Positions 32,399 through 40,200 of a DNA stretch of 64,000 nt are shown piece after piece. Each line of letters starts with the position of its first letter. Position 1 is the stretch's first letter. Position numbers and translations under genes: made by a program. This stretch comes from Micromonospora terminaliae (GTDB lineage: Bacteria; Actinomycetota; Actinomycetes; Mycobacteriales; Micromonosporaceae): NCBI RefSeq assembly GCF_009671205.1, contig NZ_CP045309.1, positions 2,170,001 through 2,234,000 of the forward strand, written 5' to 3'. The notes beneath the pieces were generated by a model that was not told the DNA's origin, ran no database searches, and was given only the letters and a program-made list of their open reading frames with translations.

Positions 32399-33610
32399 CT
32401 AGATCCAAGGTAGAGGGTCGACTGGACGGCCGCCGAGACGTACCTCGAAGTGCAGGTGGGGACCTGTTGAGGCGCCGGTCGATCCGACCAACCCGATGAC
32501 CTGCCCGGCGCGGACGCGCTGACCAGGCGACACCATCAGTCTGGACTGATGGCCGTAGCACGTGGACAGCCGCTGCCCGTCAGCCCTGCCGTGATCAATA
32601 CAGGTGTAGTTGCCATAGCCGCCGTACCAGCCGGCGCGCGACACACGACCGTCCGCGGCCGCGAGGATCGGGGTACCAATCGGGGCGGCGAGATCCACGC
32701 CCGCGTGCAACTGCCACACGTGGTAGTACGGGTCGAAACGGGTGCCGTACCTGCTGGTGAGCCGACCCGACAGTGGACGCCCGAGCCGGCCCTCACCGAC
32801 CGTAGCGACGGCGCGGGCCGGTGCCGCCACGACGGGAACCGTGCGGACGCGACGGCTGATCTCCTGCCGAAGGCGCGCCTCCTCCGTCCGGCGGCGGACG
32901 AGTTCGGTCTGGCCGGAGTTGATCGCGCCGGACAGCGCGACAGCGCGACCGGTGGGGGTGTCCACCACATCCGCGGAGTCCACCACGCCGAAGGGCGCCG
33001 CATCCGAGTCCCCGCCAGCGGTCAGGGACGTCAGCAGTTGCAGCACCGGGTCCGGCCCGCGCTGCACTCTGGCGAGGTCATCGCGGGTCCGAGCGAGAAC
33101 GTTCTCCAAGTACTGGATCCGGTGCTCGACTTCGCTGAGCGCGGCGACCTGGCGGGCCTGTGGGGTGACGGCCGCGTCCACCGGCGGCTGCGGATACAGA
33201 TCGGCGCCAGGGTCGCCAGCGATGAGCGCAGGAGCCGATCCCGGGCTCACGATCGGCCCGTCGTTGCTGGGCGGGGCCGAGACATCCACCCGCGGCAGCT
33301 TGCCTGAGGTCGGCGGAACAGTCGCGGGTGGCGCACTCGGTCGGGTCGACGCAGTGGCCGACGGGACGGGCGGCGGCTTCACCGCCGGCGGCTTGGTGGA
33401 CGGCAGCGGCACCTTCGGCGGCTTGACCGGTGGCAGCGACACCGTCAGCGACGGGCTCGGCAGGGCCGGCAAGGTCGGCAAGGGCCCCTGCGCTGATGAA
33501 CCTCGCGCCCCGGCGGTCGCCGCCCCGGCGTCCAGGCAGAAGGACATCACCATCAGCGTCGCTGCGGCGACGGTAGCCAGCGTGGCCTGCCTCCACCACC
33601 GTTCGCCCAT
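32399..33610 (-). CDS. secreted M23-family peptidase
   Basis: A 403-residue exported protein. After a signal peptide (1-33) there is a long Pro-rich, wall-spanning stretch (about 40-130), a short helical part (VEHRIQYLENVLARTRDDLARVQ, split by charged residues), and a C-terminal LytM/M23 domain (about 275-403). The zinc ligands are seen in HAGVDLA (H-x3-D) and HLHFEV (H-x-H). M23 enzymes cleave peptidoglycan cross-bridges or act as divisome activators. Here both zinc motifs are intact, so activity is expected. ATG 33610 has GGGAGG 6 bp upstream. Confidence 0.92.
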   Translation of the reverse strand: MGERWWRQATLATVAAATLMVMSFCLDAGAATAGARGSSAQGPLPTLPALPSPSLTVSLPPVKPPKVPLPSTKPPAVKPPPVPSATASTRPSAPPATVPPTSGKLPRVDVSAPPSNDGPIVSPGSAPALIAGDPGADLYPQPPVDAAVTPQARQVAALSEVEHRIQYLENVLARTRDDLARVQRGPDPVLQLLTSLTAGGDSDAAPFGVVDSADVVDTPTGRAVALSGAINSGQTELVRRRTEEARLRQEISRRVRTVPVVAAPARAVATVGEGRLGRPLSGRLTSRYGTRFDPYYHVWQLHAGVDLAAPIGTPILAAADGRVSRAGWYGGYGNYTCIDHGRADGQRLSTCYGHQSRLMVSPGQRVRAGQVIGLVGSTGASTGPHLHFEVRLGGRPVDPLPWI

Positions 33611-33674
33611 GGCGTCCTCCCGCCGTCGACCTCGTTTCCGTCCCTCTGCTACATCGGATTCCAGCGCCGAGTCG

Positions 33675-34358
33675 TTACAGGCGGCCGGGCGGCAGGCCGC
33701 GACGCCTCCGCAGCCGTCGACGCGCTAGCAGGATGCCCGCCGCGACGGCGCTGACCACCACCGCCGCCACGACCGGCGTCCGCAGCGACCCTTCCGGCGG
33801 CCGGACCTCATTTGCCACAGCCGGCGTCTCCAACGCTGGATCTGTGGCCGCGGTGGTGGCCGTGGCCGTCGAGCCGGGAAGCAGATAGGCGTTGCTGGCG
33901 ATGTGGGAATCCGTCACGGTGGACTCCGCCGAAGTGACACTGACCCGGTTGCGGACCAGCGTGCCCGGCGGCACACCCGGGCGAATCCGCCCCGTAATCG
34001 TGATGCGCGGCACCGCTGCGGCGGCACCCAGGAGCAGGTCACCGAGATCGCAGACGACGATACGAGGGGACGCCGCACACCGACCCGGCTCAGCTCGGGC
34101 GATGATTCCGTCGAGATCCGCCGTGGTGGTGAAGGTGACCCGCGTGGCCGTAAGGGTGCCCCTGCCGGAGATCGTGACAGTGTGGGTCACGCCCTGCGCG
34201 GGCAGCGCGCCGAACGGTGTCGACGTCAGCACCGGCGTGGCGTCCACCGCAGGTGCCGGTGGCGACGCCGGAGCAGTCCCGGCCACGGCGACCACCACGC
34301 CCGCCACCGACGCGGCGACAGACTCCCACATTCCCACACTGTAAGCCGACTGACCCAC
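33675..34358 (-). CDS. secreted, C-terminally anchored protein with a DUF11-like repeat
   Basis: A 227-residue protein with a hydrophobic N-terminal signal (about 10-28), a beta-rich middle, a linker of Ala/Thr/Pro, then one membrane helix (about 193-210) and a basic tail RRRLRRRRG. The middle part contains GRIRPGVPPGTLVRNRVSVTS, the hallmark of the DUF11/conserved-repeat adhesin-like domain. The layout suggests a surface protein held in the membrane by its C-terminus. GTG 34358 is preceded by GGAGG at the correct spacing; an ATG 27 bp downstream is less supported. It lies 64 bp upstream of the M23 peptidase gene, same strand, probably co-transcribed. Confidence 0.75.
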   Translation of the reverse strand: MGQSAYSVGMWESVAASVAGVVVAVAGTAPASPPAPAVDATPVLTSTPFGALPAQGVTHTVTISGRGTLTATRVTFTTTADLDGIIARAEPGRCAASPRIVVCDLGDLLLGAAAAVPRITITGRIRPGVPPGTLVRNRVSVTSAESTVTDSHIASNAYLLPGSTATATTAATDPALETPAVANEVRPPEGSLRTPVVAAVVVSAVAAGILLARRRLRRRRGLPPGRL

Positions 34359-34698
34359 GATCGCCTCCGGCCAGGTGCACCTTCTTGCTCAACCCACCCG
34401 GAGATCGTGCCCACGCATGGTCGGCCGAGTCGTCCCAGCTACCACCGGCGGGACGCAGGAAGTCGGCGGCCGACATGTTGCACTTAGGTCAGCATCGAGG
34501 TGGTGGCGACACAGCGCAGCGTGGTTGGCACGGTCGCCTCGCCTCCTGCTCGCCGAATCCTGACAGACGTGCAGCAGTTGACAACCGTGGTTGTCCGGCG
34601 GACTCTGAAGGTGAGGTCGATGGCGAGGGGGTGGGATCGTCCGGGGCCTGACGGCTGACGAGCGGCAGGAACTACGGCGGCAACTGGGTGCTGTCGCC

Positions 34699-35046
34699 GT
34701 GGACTGGGCACAGCGGCTGAACAGCTCCGATATGGATCCGCAGGGCGGAGCTGACCACAGGCCCAGCTACGCGGAGAGGATGCGGACCCACCTGGCGCGC
34801 ATGGCAGCAGGTGAACAGATGCGTATTCTTCTCGCCGACGTGGTCTCCGCCAATGCCGAGGAAGCGGTGCGATGCGGAGCCGGCTATCCCGAGCTCGGTG
34901 CAGCGATTGGTGCCAGCCGGCAAGCGGCGCGTAAGCGATGGCCTAACCTTCCTATCTCCAGAAGGCGCGCCAGCGAGTGGAAGCAGCCGCCCGGGGGCAT
35001 CGGGTGGGCGGGTGAGAGCCATCTGGGATACCCAGGGGCGGCCTGA
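34699..35046 (+). CDS. small putative DNA-binding protein, 115 aa
   Basis: The middle contains a helix-rich region with YPELGAAIGASRQAARKRWPNL (about residues 61-83), which has the look of a helix-turn-helix (G-x-S-R-Q-A-x-x-K-R-W). The frame continues open and protein-like upstream of GTG 34699 (LTADERQELRRQLGAVAVDW) without a better start codon, so the annotated N-terminus may be too short or the start region damaged. The C-terminus after residue 85 looks random and may be read-through of an altered end. Neighbouring sequence is rich in fragments. Confidence 0.5.
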   Translation: MDWAQRLNSSDMDPQGGADHRPSYAERMRTHLARMAAGEQMRILLADVVSANAEEAVRCGAGYPELGAAIGASRQAARKRWPNLPISRRRASEWKQPPGGIGWAGESHLGYPGAA

Positions 35047-35291
35047 CCGTTTCGTCAGCGAAATCGGGGCGGCTACCCGACCGGGCCCCGGCGGCACGCA
35101 GCTGCGTGAGCGCCATCAACCGGCGGCAACGGCAATGACAGGAGCGGAGCCAGTCACTTGCCAGTCCCCAGGCCAAGCGGACAGCGGCTGTCTGTCGACC
35201 AGGTCCGCCGAGGCTGGGGTGGACGCGCCGCCGGGTCCCAGGACGACGAGTGCTGCTCCCCAAGCCGCACTAGCTGCTGGCCGTCTGTGTT
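35047..35291. other. intergenic, nothing recognised
   Basis: No gene or clear signal is visible between the small HTH-like gene and the arsR fragment. Confidence 0.4.
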
Positions 35292-35513
35292 CTAGCGGGC
35301 CTTCTTGGTCGCCCGTCTGCGGGGCGGCGGCAGCGAGTCGGCGATCGCTGCGATCGAGGAAGGCATTGGGCGGCAGTACGCCCAGACGCCGCGTTGCTCG
35401 CGCTCGAGCAGGCCGGCCTCGGTGAGGATCCGGAGGTGATGACTGACGGTCGGCTGGGCGAGGCCGAGCGGCGTAGTGAGGTCACTGACGGACGCCTCGA
35501 ACTGCCGGGCCAT
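35292..35513 (-). pseudogene. truncated paralogue of the ArsR-type regulator
   Basis: About 66 C-terminal codons are nearly the same as the arsR-like gene at 12505-12879 (VSDLTTPLGLAQPTVSHHLRIL, wing EREQRGVWAYCR, tail RRRATKKAR), with the DNA also closely similar. Similarity stops abruptly near 35500, so the N-terminal half, including the first dimer helix, is missing. A short ATG-started frame of 73 codons remains but should not give a working repressor; it could still bind DNA weakly. Codons have drifted (WAYYR to WAYCR). Confidence 0.7.
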
Positions 35514-35735
35514 CCGACGAGGCGATCCTCACTTGGGCCCACACCGGTCTGACCCTCGAAGCCGAACCGGTAACCCCGACCTTTCAACCTCTGTATCCCA
35601 ATCGGGTACGCCGGGCCCAGGAAACCATCGCGACCCCCGTCATCTCGCGGCGCCCTTATGCCGCCACCGGTGCGCGTCCCCTCCATGGCCTGTCTGTGCC
35701 GGCTGGAGGCCGTTAGGCCCCGTTAGGCTACACAT

Positions 35736-36062
35736 ATGGTCCGGGATGAACTGCTGCGGCTGCGAGCAAGGGCGGAGGCTGAGGCGGCGACGCTGGCCCA
35801 GGATCTGGAGGCGCTGTTCCTGGCATCGCGGGATTCGAATGCCGACGACGAGCACGACCCGGAGGGCGCCACCATCGGCTTCGAACGCGCCCAGTTGACC
35901 GCGCTGCTGGCCGGGGCGCGAAAGCGGATCGCCGACGTTGACGACGCGCTGCGTCGGGTGGACGCGGCGACCTACGGCGTCTGCGAACGATGCGGGCAGC
36001 CGATCGGCGATGAACGGCTCGCCGCGCGGCCGTTCGCCCGCTTCTGCATGGCATGCGCATAG
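35736..36062 (+). CDS. TraR/DksA-type zinc-finger protein
   Basis: A 108-residue DksA/TraR C4 protein. The N-terminal half is a coiled-coil-like pair of helices (LLRLRARAEAEAATLAQDLEAL and AQLTALLAGARKRIADVDDALRR, separated by an acidic loop DDEHDPEG). The C-terminal zinc finger is CERCGQPI...FCMAC (C-x2-C-x17-C-x2-C). Family members bind the secondary channel of RNA polymerase or act as general stress regulators in actinobacteria; the acidic tip here is compatible but lacks proof. The ribosome binding site is weak. It is not part of an evident operon. Confidence 0.85.
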   Translation: MVRDELLRLRARAEAEAATLAQDLEALFLASRDSNADDEHDPEGATIGFERAQLTALLAGARKRIADVDDALRRVDAATYGVCERCGQPIGDERLAARPFARFCMACA

Positions 36063-36244
36063 GGCATCAAGGAGAGGGAACACTGGGGGCTCGCTCACCA
36101 ATTCCAGCGAAGCGTTTACGCGGGCCACGACCAGATGCGCTCAACTGCCGCCGAGCGTGCGCACGACGCAACGTCATGGCCGCCGGGCTGGTGTCTGCTC
36201 CAAGGTCCTGGCCGAGACGATTGCGCGAGCCGTCGGTGATCCGA

Positions 36245-36499
36245 TCAGTCGGGCTGGTCATCTGCCTCGCTGTAACCGTGAGCCGACAGAACGGCCAGGA
36301 GCCGCTCATCCCACGCGCCCTCGTCGGCGTCATTCCATCGATGCCGCTGCGGGCATTGCCAGTTCGGTGGCTGGTCCGGAAGCAAGCAACCGCCGAGTGC
36401 CAAGTCCCCACTCTCGGCGGCGTCGACAGCTTCAGGAACGGGAAGACCGAACAGCAGAGGCACGCCTGCTGCACCGCATTCAGGGCAAGCCGGGATCAC
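36245..36499 (-). CDS. small cysteine-motif protein
   Basis: About 84 residues. It starts with a zinc-ribbon-like CPECG, followed by PLLFGLPVPEAVDAAESGDLALGGC, a segment I associate with a family of short bacterial proteins that open with CPxCG and describe a GLP-x-P/GGC pattern. Then follow WQCPQRHRW and an acidic C-terminus. Four cysteines could hold one zinc. GTG 36499 overlaps the stop of the transposase relic on the same strand; a start at 36523 is inside that relic. Function unknown. Confidence 0.6.
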   Translation of the reverse strand: MIPACPECGAAGVPLLFGLPVPEAVDAAESGDLALGGCLLPDQPPNWQCPQRHRWNDADEGAWDERLLAVLSAHGYSEADDQPD

Positions 36500-36772
36500 A
36501 CTCGCACGGTACTCGTCGAGCATCCTCCTGCCGCCAACCGCGCGTCATTGAGCGCGGCGAGGGTGATGTTGTGCAGGTTGGCGATACCTGAAGCAGCATC
36601 GGCCAATGTGTGGGTGGCGCCGCGGTAGTCGCGCAGGATCTTTCCGTTCTCCATCCTGGCGCGGCGTTGCTCGACCCTGGCGCGGTCGGTGCGGTGTTCG
36701 CGGTTGAGGCCGTCCTTCCCAGCCGGCAGTGCGGTGCCGTCGGCGGGCTTGCGGTACGGAATGACCCCCGCG
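36496..36772 (-). pseudogene. 3' fragment of an IS5-type (DDE_Tnp_4-like) transposase
   Basis: Reading backwards from 36772, the frame gives GVIPYRKPADGT, NREHRTDRARVEQRRARMEN, GKILRDYRG and IANLHNITLAAL, then TGA at 36496-36498. This is the end of an IS5/IS1182-like DDE transposase, including the catalytic-glutamate helix (R-x-x-VE-x-x-x-AR). The upstream part is cut off where the M20 amidohydrolase gene ends. No start, no inverted repeats seen. A different, longer relative is at 54050-54615. Confidence 0.7.
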
Positions 36773-36776
36773 GCGG

Positions 36777-37973
36777 TCAGCGCGGGGTGAGGGCGAGCGC
36801 GGCGAGCGCGGCGACCCCAGCGGTCAGCGCCGACTCGTCGAGGCGCATCTGCGGTGAGTGCACCGGCGCGACCGGCCCGGCCCCGGGCCGGGTGCCCAGG
36901 ATCAGCATCGCGCCGGGCGTGCGGTGCAGCAGGTACGCGAAGTCCTCGCTGGCCGGGAACGGGGTGGGCAGCTCGCTCACCCGGTCGGGGCCGAGCGCCC
37001 CGGCGACCGTGGCCAGCGCCCAGCGCGCCTCGAACGCGTCGTTGACGGTCGGCGGGTAGCCGGGGTGCATGCTCACCTCGGCGGTGCAGCCGTGTGCGGC
37101 GGCAACGCCCGCGGCGACCTGGGCGAGCGCCTCGGCCACCCGGGACCGGGCGGCGTCGCTGAATGTTCGCACGGTGCCCTCGGCCGTCGCGGTGTCGGGG
37201 ATGACGCCCGCGCCGGAGACGCCGGCGTCCAGCCGGTTGATCGTGACCACCACCGGGTCGAAGACGTCGAACCGGCGGGTCACCATCTGCTGCACGGCCA
37301 GCACGATCGCGCAGAGCACCGGCACCGGATCGGCGCCGAGGTGCGGCAGGGCCACGTGGCCGCCCGCGCCGTGCACGGTGAGGGTCAGCGCGTCCGCGCC
37401 GGCCAGCAGCGCGCCGGGCCGGGTGCTCACCGTCCCCGCGGGCAGCCCCGGGAACTGGTGCAGGGCGTACGCGCGGGCAGGCGCGAAGTCGCCGTCGAGC
37501 AGCCCGTCGGCGAGCACGGTGCGGCAGCCGTCGTGGCCCTCCTCGCCGGGCTGGAACATGAGGATCACGTCACCGGGCGGGCCGGGATCGGCCTCCGCGA
37601 TCAGGTGGGTGGCCTCCACCAGCATGGCGACGTGCGCGTCGTGCCCGCAGGCGTGCATGGCGCCGGCCACCGTCGAGGCGTACGGCAGGCCGGTCCGCTC
37701 GGTCAGCGGCAGCGCGTCCATGTCGGCGCGCAGCAGCACCGGCGGGGCGTCGCCCCGGCCGGCCAGCCGGGCGACCACGGCGCTGGAGGTGGTGCCGGTG
37801 CGCACCTGCAGCGGCAGGGGACGCAGGGCGTCGAGCACGGCCGCCTGGGTACGCGGCAACCACAACCCCAGCTCCGGATGGCCGTGCAGCCGCCGGTACA
37901 GCTCGGTCAGCGACGCGCGCCGCCGTTCCGCGTGCGCCAACAGCTCCGGCCGGTCGGTGGTGGGCGACGCCAT
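36777..37973 (-). CDS. M20-family amidohydrolase (amino-acyl/hippurate hydrolase type)
   Basis: A 398-residue metallopeptidase of the M20D group (hippurate hydrolase, IAA-amino-acid hydrolase and AmhX-like enzymes). Metal ligands and motifs: LHGHPELG near residue 29, LLRADMDALPL near 80, HACGHDAH near 107, FQPGEEGHDG near 140, and the C-terminal PASEDFAYL. The insertion domain (about 180-300) holds GAGGHVALPH. These enzymes remove acyl groups from amino acids in the cytoplasm. ATG 37973 gives the expected length. The stop is only 5 bp from the transposase relic, so the gene may have lost its former downstream neighbour. Confidence 0.92.
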   Translation of the reverse strand: MASPTTDRPELLAHAERRRASLTELYRRLHGHPELGLWLPRTQAAVLDALRPLPLQVRTGTTSSAVVARLAGRGDAPPVLLRADMDALPLTERTGLPYASTVAGAMHACGHDAHVAMLVEATHLIAEADPGPPGDVILMFQPGEEGHDGCRTVLADGLLDGDFAPARAYALHQFPGLPAGTVSTRPGALLAGADALTLTVHGAGGHVALPHLGADPVPVLCAIVLAVQQMVTRRFDVFDPVVVTINRLDAGVSGAGVIPDTATAEGTVRTFSDAARSRVAEALAQVAAGVAAAHGCTAEVSMHPGYPPTVNDAFEARWALATVAGALGPDRVSELPTPFPASEDFAYLLHRTPGAMLILGTRPGAGPVAPVHSPQMRLDESALTAGVAALAALALTPR

Positions 37974-38368
37974 GGGTCGAGAATTCCGGCGCCGGACCTA
38001 CCGGTCAAGGACCCGCGCGGCGAGGTCGGGCTTCCGACAGCGGGCGCGATCTCCCGTGTTCGGACGCCGACGACGCCGTCGACGGCCTCGCGGAGGAAGT
38101 CGGCGTGGCCGTTGCGCCGGGGGTGCTCGCATTCCAAGACTTCCACTCCGGCAAGTTCGGCTCCGTCCCGCAGCAGGCCCGCCTCGCCTACCGCTGATCA
38201 CGCAGCCAGCCGCACGACTACGACCGAGGCCCGGGCGGCTTGCTGTCCGGGCCGACCAGAAACCGTCCGGCGCCGACTCCTCCTCCACGGTCCGTTTCGG
38301 GCGGCGGGGGAGGGGCCTCCGGCTGGGCCGTCCGGTGTCAATGCAAGCGGCGGACAGGGCGATGTGAG
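37974..38368. other. intergenic, possible short relic
   Basis: No intact gene. A plus-strand frame ending in TGA at about 38200 reads LAEEVGVAVAPGVLAFQDF, which is protein-like but unassigned. The opposite strand reads VEVLECEHPRRNGHADFLREA in the same place. Only one can be real; I cannot choose. Confidence 0.35.
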
Positions 38369-39850
38369 TCAGTCACAGGTGGGCAGTTGCCGACCGGCGC
38401 TGAGGACAGTGCCGTCGGGGCGGACGACGGCCACCCGGGCCCCACCTGTCCTCAGCCATTGGTGTAGCTGACTGCCGGGCTCCGCGGTGATGAGCGCTGC
38501 TCCACGCCGTTCGATGTCGGCTCGTTCGGTGGCGGACGGTTCGTGGGACGTGACGATCGCGAATCGGCCGCTGGCCACGTCGTCGAATCGGCGGTCGCCG
38601 TCGAGGATCGCGTTCGGGCACAGCCGCCCGGCGAGGGTGCGGCGCAGGCGTGGCCGGATCACCAGGTCGGACCGTTGCAGCGGGGGCGTCTGGCTGTCAG
38701 TGGCCAGGTCCGTTAGGCCGGGTACGAGGTGCAGCCGCGGCGCCACCGCCCGACGGATGATGTTCCCCACCTCGCCACCGGCTGTCATCGCGGTGCCAAT
38801 GAACTTCGCCAGCTTGATCATCGCGCGGGCGTGATGTCTGCGTTCGATTTCGTAGGTGTCGAGCAGGGCTTCGGGCAGGGTCCCGTCGAGCACGCCGGCG
38901 AGTTTCCAGGCGAGGTTCATCGCGTCGCGCAGTCCGGCACACATGCCCTGGCCGATGAACGGTGGAGTGAGGTGGGCGGCGTCGCCGAGCAGGAATACCC
39001 GGCGGTCGCGCCAGCGGTCGGCGAGCTGTGCGCGGAAGGTGTACTCGGCGGCGCGGATGACTTCCAGCTCCGCGAGGGGGATGTTCCCGGTCCACCGCGA
39101 AATCAACGGATGCAGCCGGGCCATGTCGCGGTAGTCGTCGGCGGTCTCGCCGTGCAACAGCTGGAACTCCCAGCGGTAGCGGGTCTTCCCGACTCGCATG
39201 TACGTGCCGGCGCGGGCCGGGTCGGAGAACTGGTGCACGCCCTCCCACTGGTCGAGGTCGGCCTCGGTGACCACGTCGATGACGAGCCAGCGTTGGGTGA
39301 ACCCCAGATCCTGCATGGTCGCGCAGATGGAGGCCCTGGTCAGACTGTTGGCGCCGTCGCAACCCAGGACGTACGCCGCGCGGACGGACTCGTGCTCGCC
39401 GCTGGCGTTGTCGGTGAACTCGACCCGCACCCCGTCCGCGTCCTGAGCCAGCGCCGTGACCTCGGCGTTGCCGCGGAGGGTGGCGGTGGGGTACCGGGCC
39501 AGATTCCGGCGGAGGATCGCCTCGAGTTCCGGCTGGTCGAACAGGCTCCCCTGCGGGTAGCCGTGCCGGCCCTCCGCGACGTCGCGCCGGAACTCGGCCA
39601 ACACCCGCATGTCTCGGTCCAGGAGGCGCAGTCCCAGGTGCGGCCGGGAGATCGCCGCGAACTCGTCCCGCAGCCCGAGCCGCGCCAGGATGCGGTGCAC
39701 CTCGTCGTCGAGGGCGACGGCGCGGGGCTGGGGATAGATCGACTCCCAGCGCTCGAGGATCAGGCACTCGACGCCGTACTGGGCGAGCAACGTCGCGGCC
39801 GTGAGCCCGGCGGGGCCCGCGCCGACGATCACCACCGGAACCGCTCTCAT
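38369..39850 (-). CDS. FAD-dependent aromatic monooxygenase (MhpA-like)
   Basis: A 493-residue class A flavin monooxygenase. GAGPAGLTAATLLAQYG is the FAD Rossmann motif, and GCDGANSLTR is the DG motif. GDAAHLTPPFIGQGMCAGLRD (residues interrupted by none) is the GD motif for the FAD ribityl chain, and the C-terminal thioredoxin-like end ILDGDRRF...GTVLSAGRQ is typical of phenol/3-(3-hydroxyphenyl)propionate hydroxylases. It would add a hydroxyl ortho to an existing one, giving a catechol for ring cleavage by the dioxygenase at 43009. ATG 39850 overlaps the DoxX-like stop (ATGA). It is the last gene of the operon. Confidence 0.9.
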   Translation of the reverse strand: MRAVPVVIVGAGPAGLTAATLLAQYGVECLILERWESIYPQPRAVALDDEVHRILARLGLRDEFAAISRPHLGLRLLDRDMRVLAEFRRDVAEGRHGYPQGSLFDQPELEAILRRNLARYPTATLRGNAEVTALAQDADGVRVEFTDNASGEHESVRAAYVLGCDGANSLTRASICATMQDLGFTQRWLVIDVVTEADLDQWEGVHQFSDPARAGTYMRVGKTRYRWEFQLLHGETADDYRDMARLHPLISRWTGNIPLAELEVIRAAEYTFRAQLADRWRDRRVFLLGDAAHLTPPFIGQGMCAGLRDAMNLAWKLAGVLDGTLPEALLDTYEIERRHHARAMIKLAKFIGTAMTAGGEVGNIIRRAVAPRLHLVPGLTDLATDSQTPPLQRSDLVIRPRLRRTLAGRLCPNAILDGDRRFDDVASGRFAIVTSHEPSATERADIERRGAALITAEPGSQLHQWLRTGGARVAVVRPDGTVLSAGRQLPTCD

Positions 39851-40200
39851 CGCGTCAGCAACTGAAGAACGAGGTAGGCGGCGGCGAGGAGCCCGCAGAC
39901 GAGGGCCGGTGCGTACTTCTGCGGGCCGTCTCCCTTGCGCAAGTGCACCACGAGGGCCCCGGTGAGCAGAAGCAGCAGCCCGGCACCGGCGGCAGCACCG
40001 AGAAGCGGCGCGAGCAGGCCGATGAGCAGGCCGACCGCCGCAGCGACCTCGAGGAGGCCGATGCGCCGGTAGGCCGCCACGGAGAAACCCGCCTCCGCGG
40101 CCAGCTCCCGCATCGGTTGCACGGCCCGGATCTTGGCCGTGCCCAGGGCGAGGAAGGCCAACGCGAGCAGTACCGCGAGGATGGAAGCAGCGAGGGTCAT
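39847..40200 (-). CDS. DoxX-like membrane protein
   Basis: A 117-residue protein with four hydrophobic helices, beginning LAASILAVLLALAFLALG and with the DoxX-family pattern KIRAVQPMRELAAEAGFS...YRRIGLLEVAAAVGLLIGL. DoxX-like proteins are often found with redox and catabolic genes, but their biochemical role is unclear. ATG 40200 overlaps the acyl-CoA synthetase stop by ATGA; an in-frame start 21 bp earlier would overlap more and is less likely. In this operon it may support electron flow to the oxygenases; inferred only. Confidence 0.85.
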   Translation of the reverse strand: MTLAASILAVLLALAFLALGTAKIRAVQPMRELAAEAGFSVAAYRRIGLLEVAAAVGLLIGLLAPLLGAAAGAGLLLLLTGALVVHLRKGDGPQKYAPALVCGLLAAAYLVLQLLTR

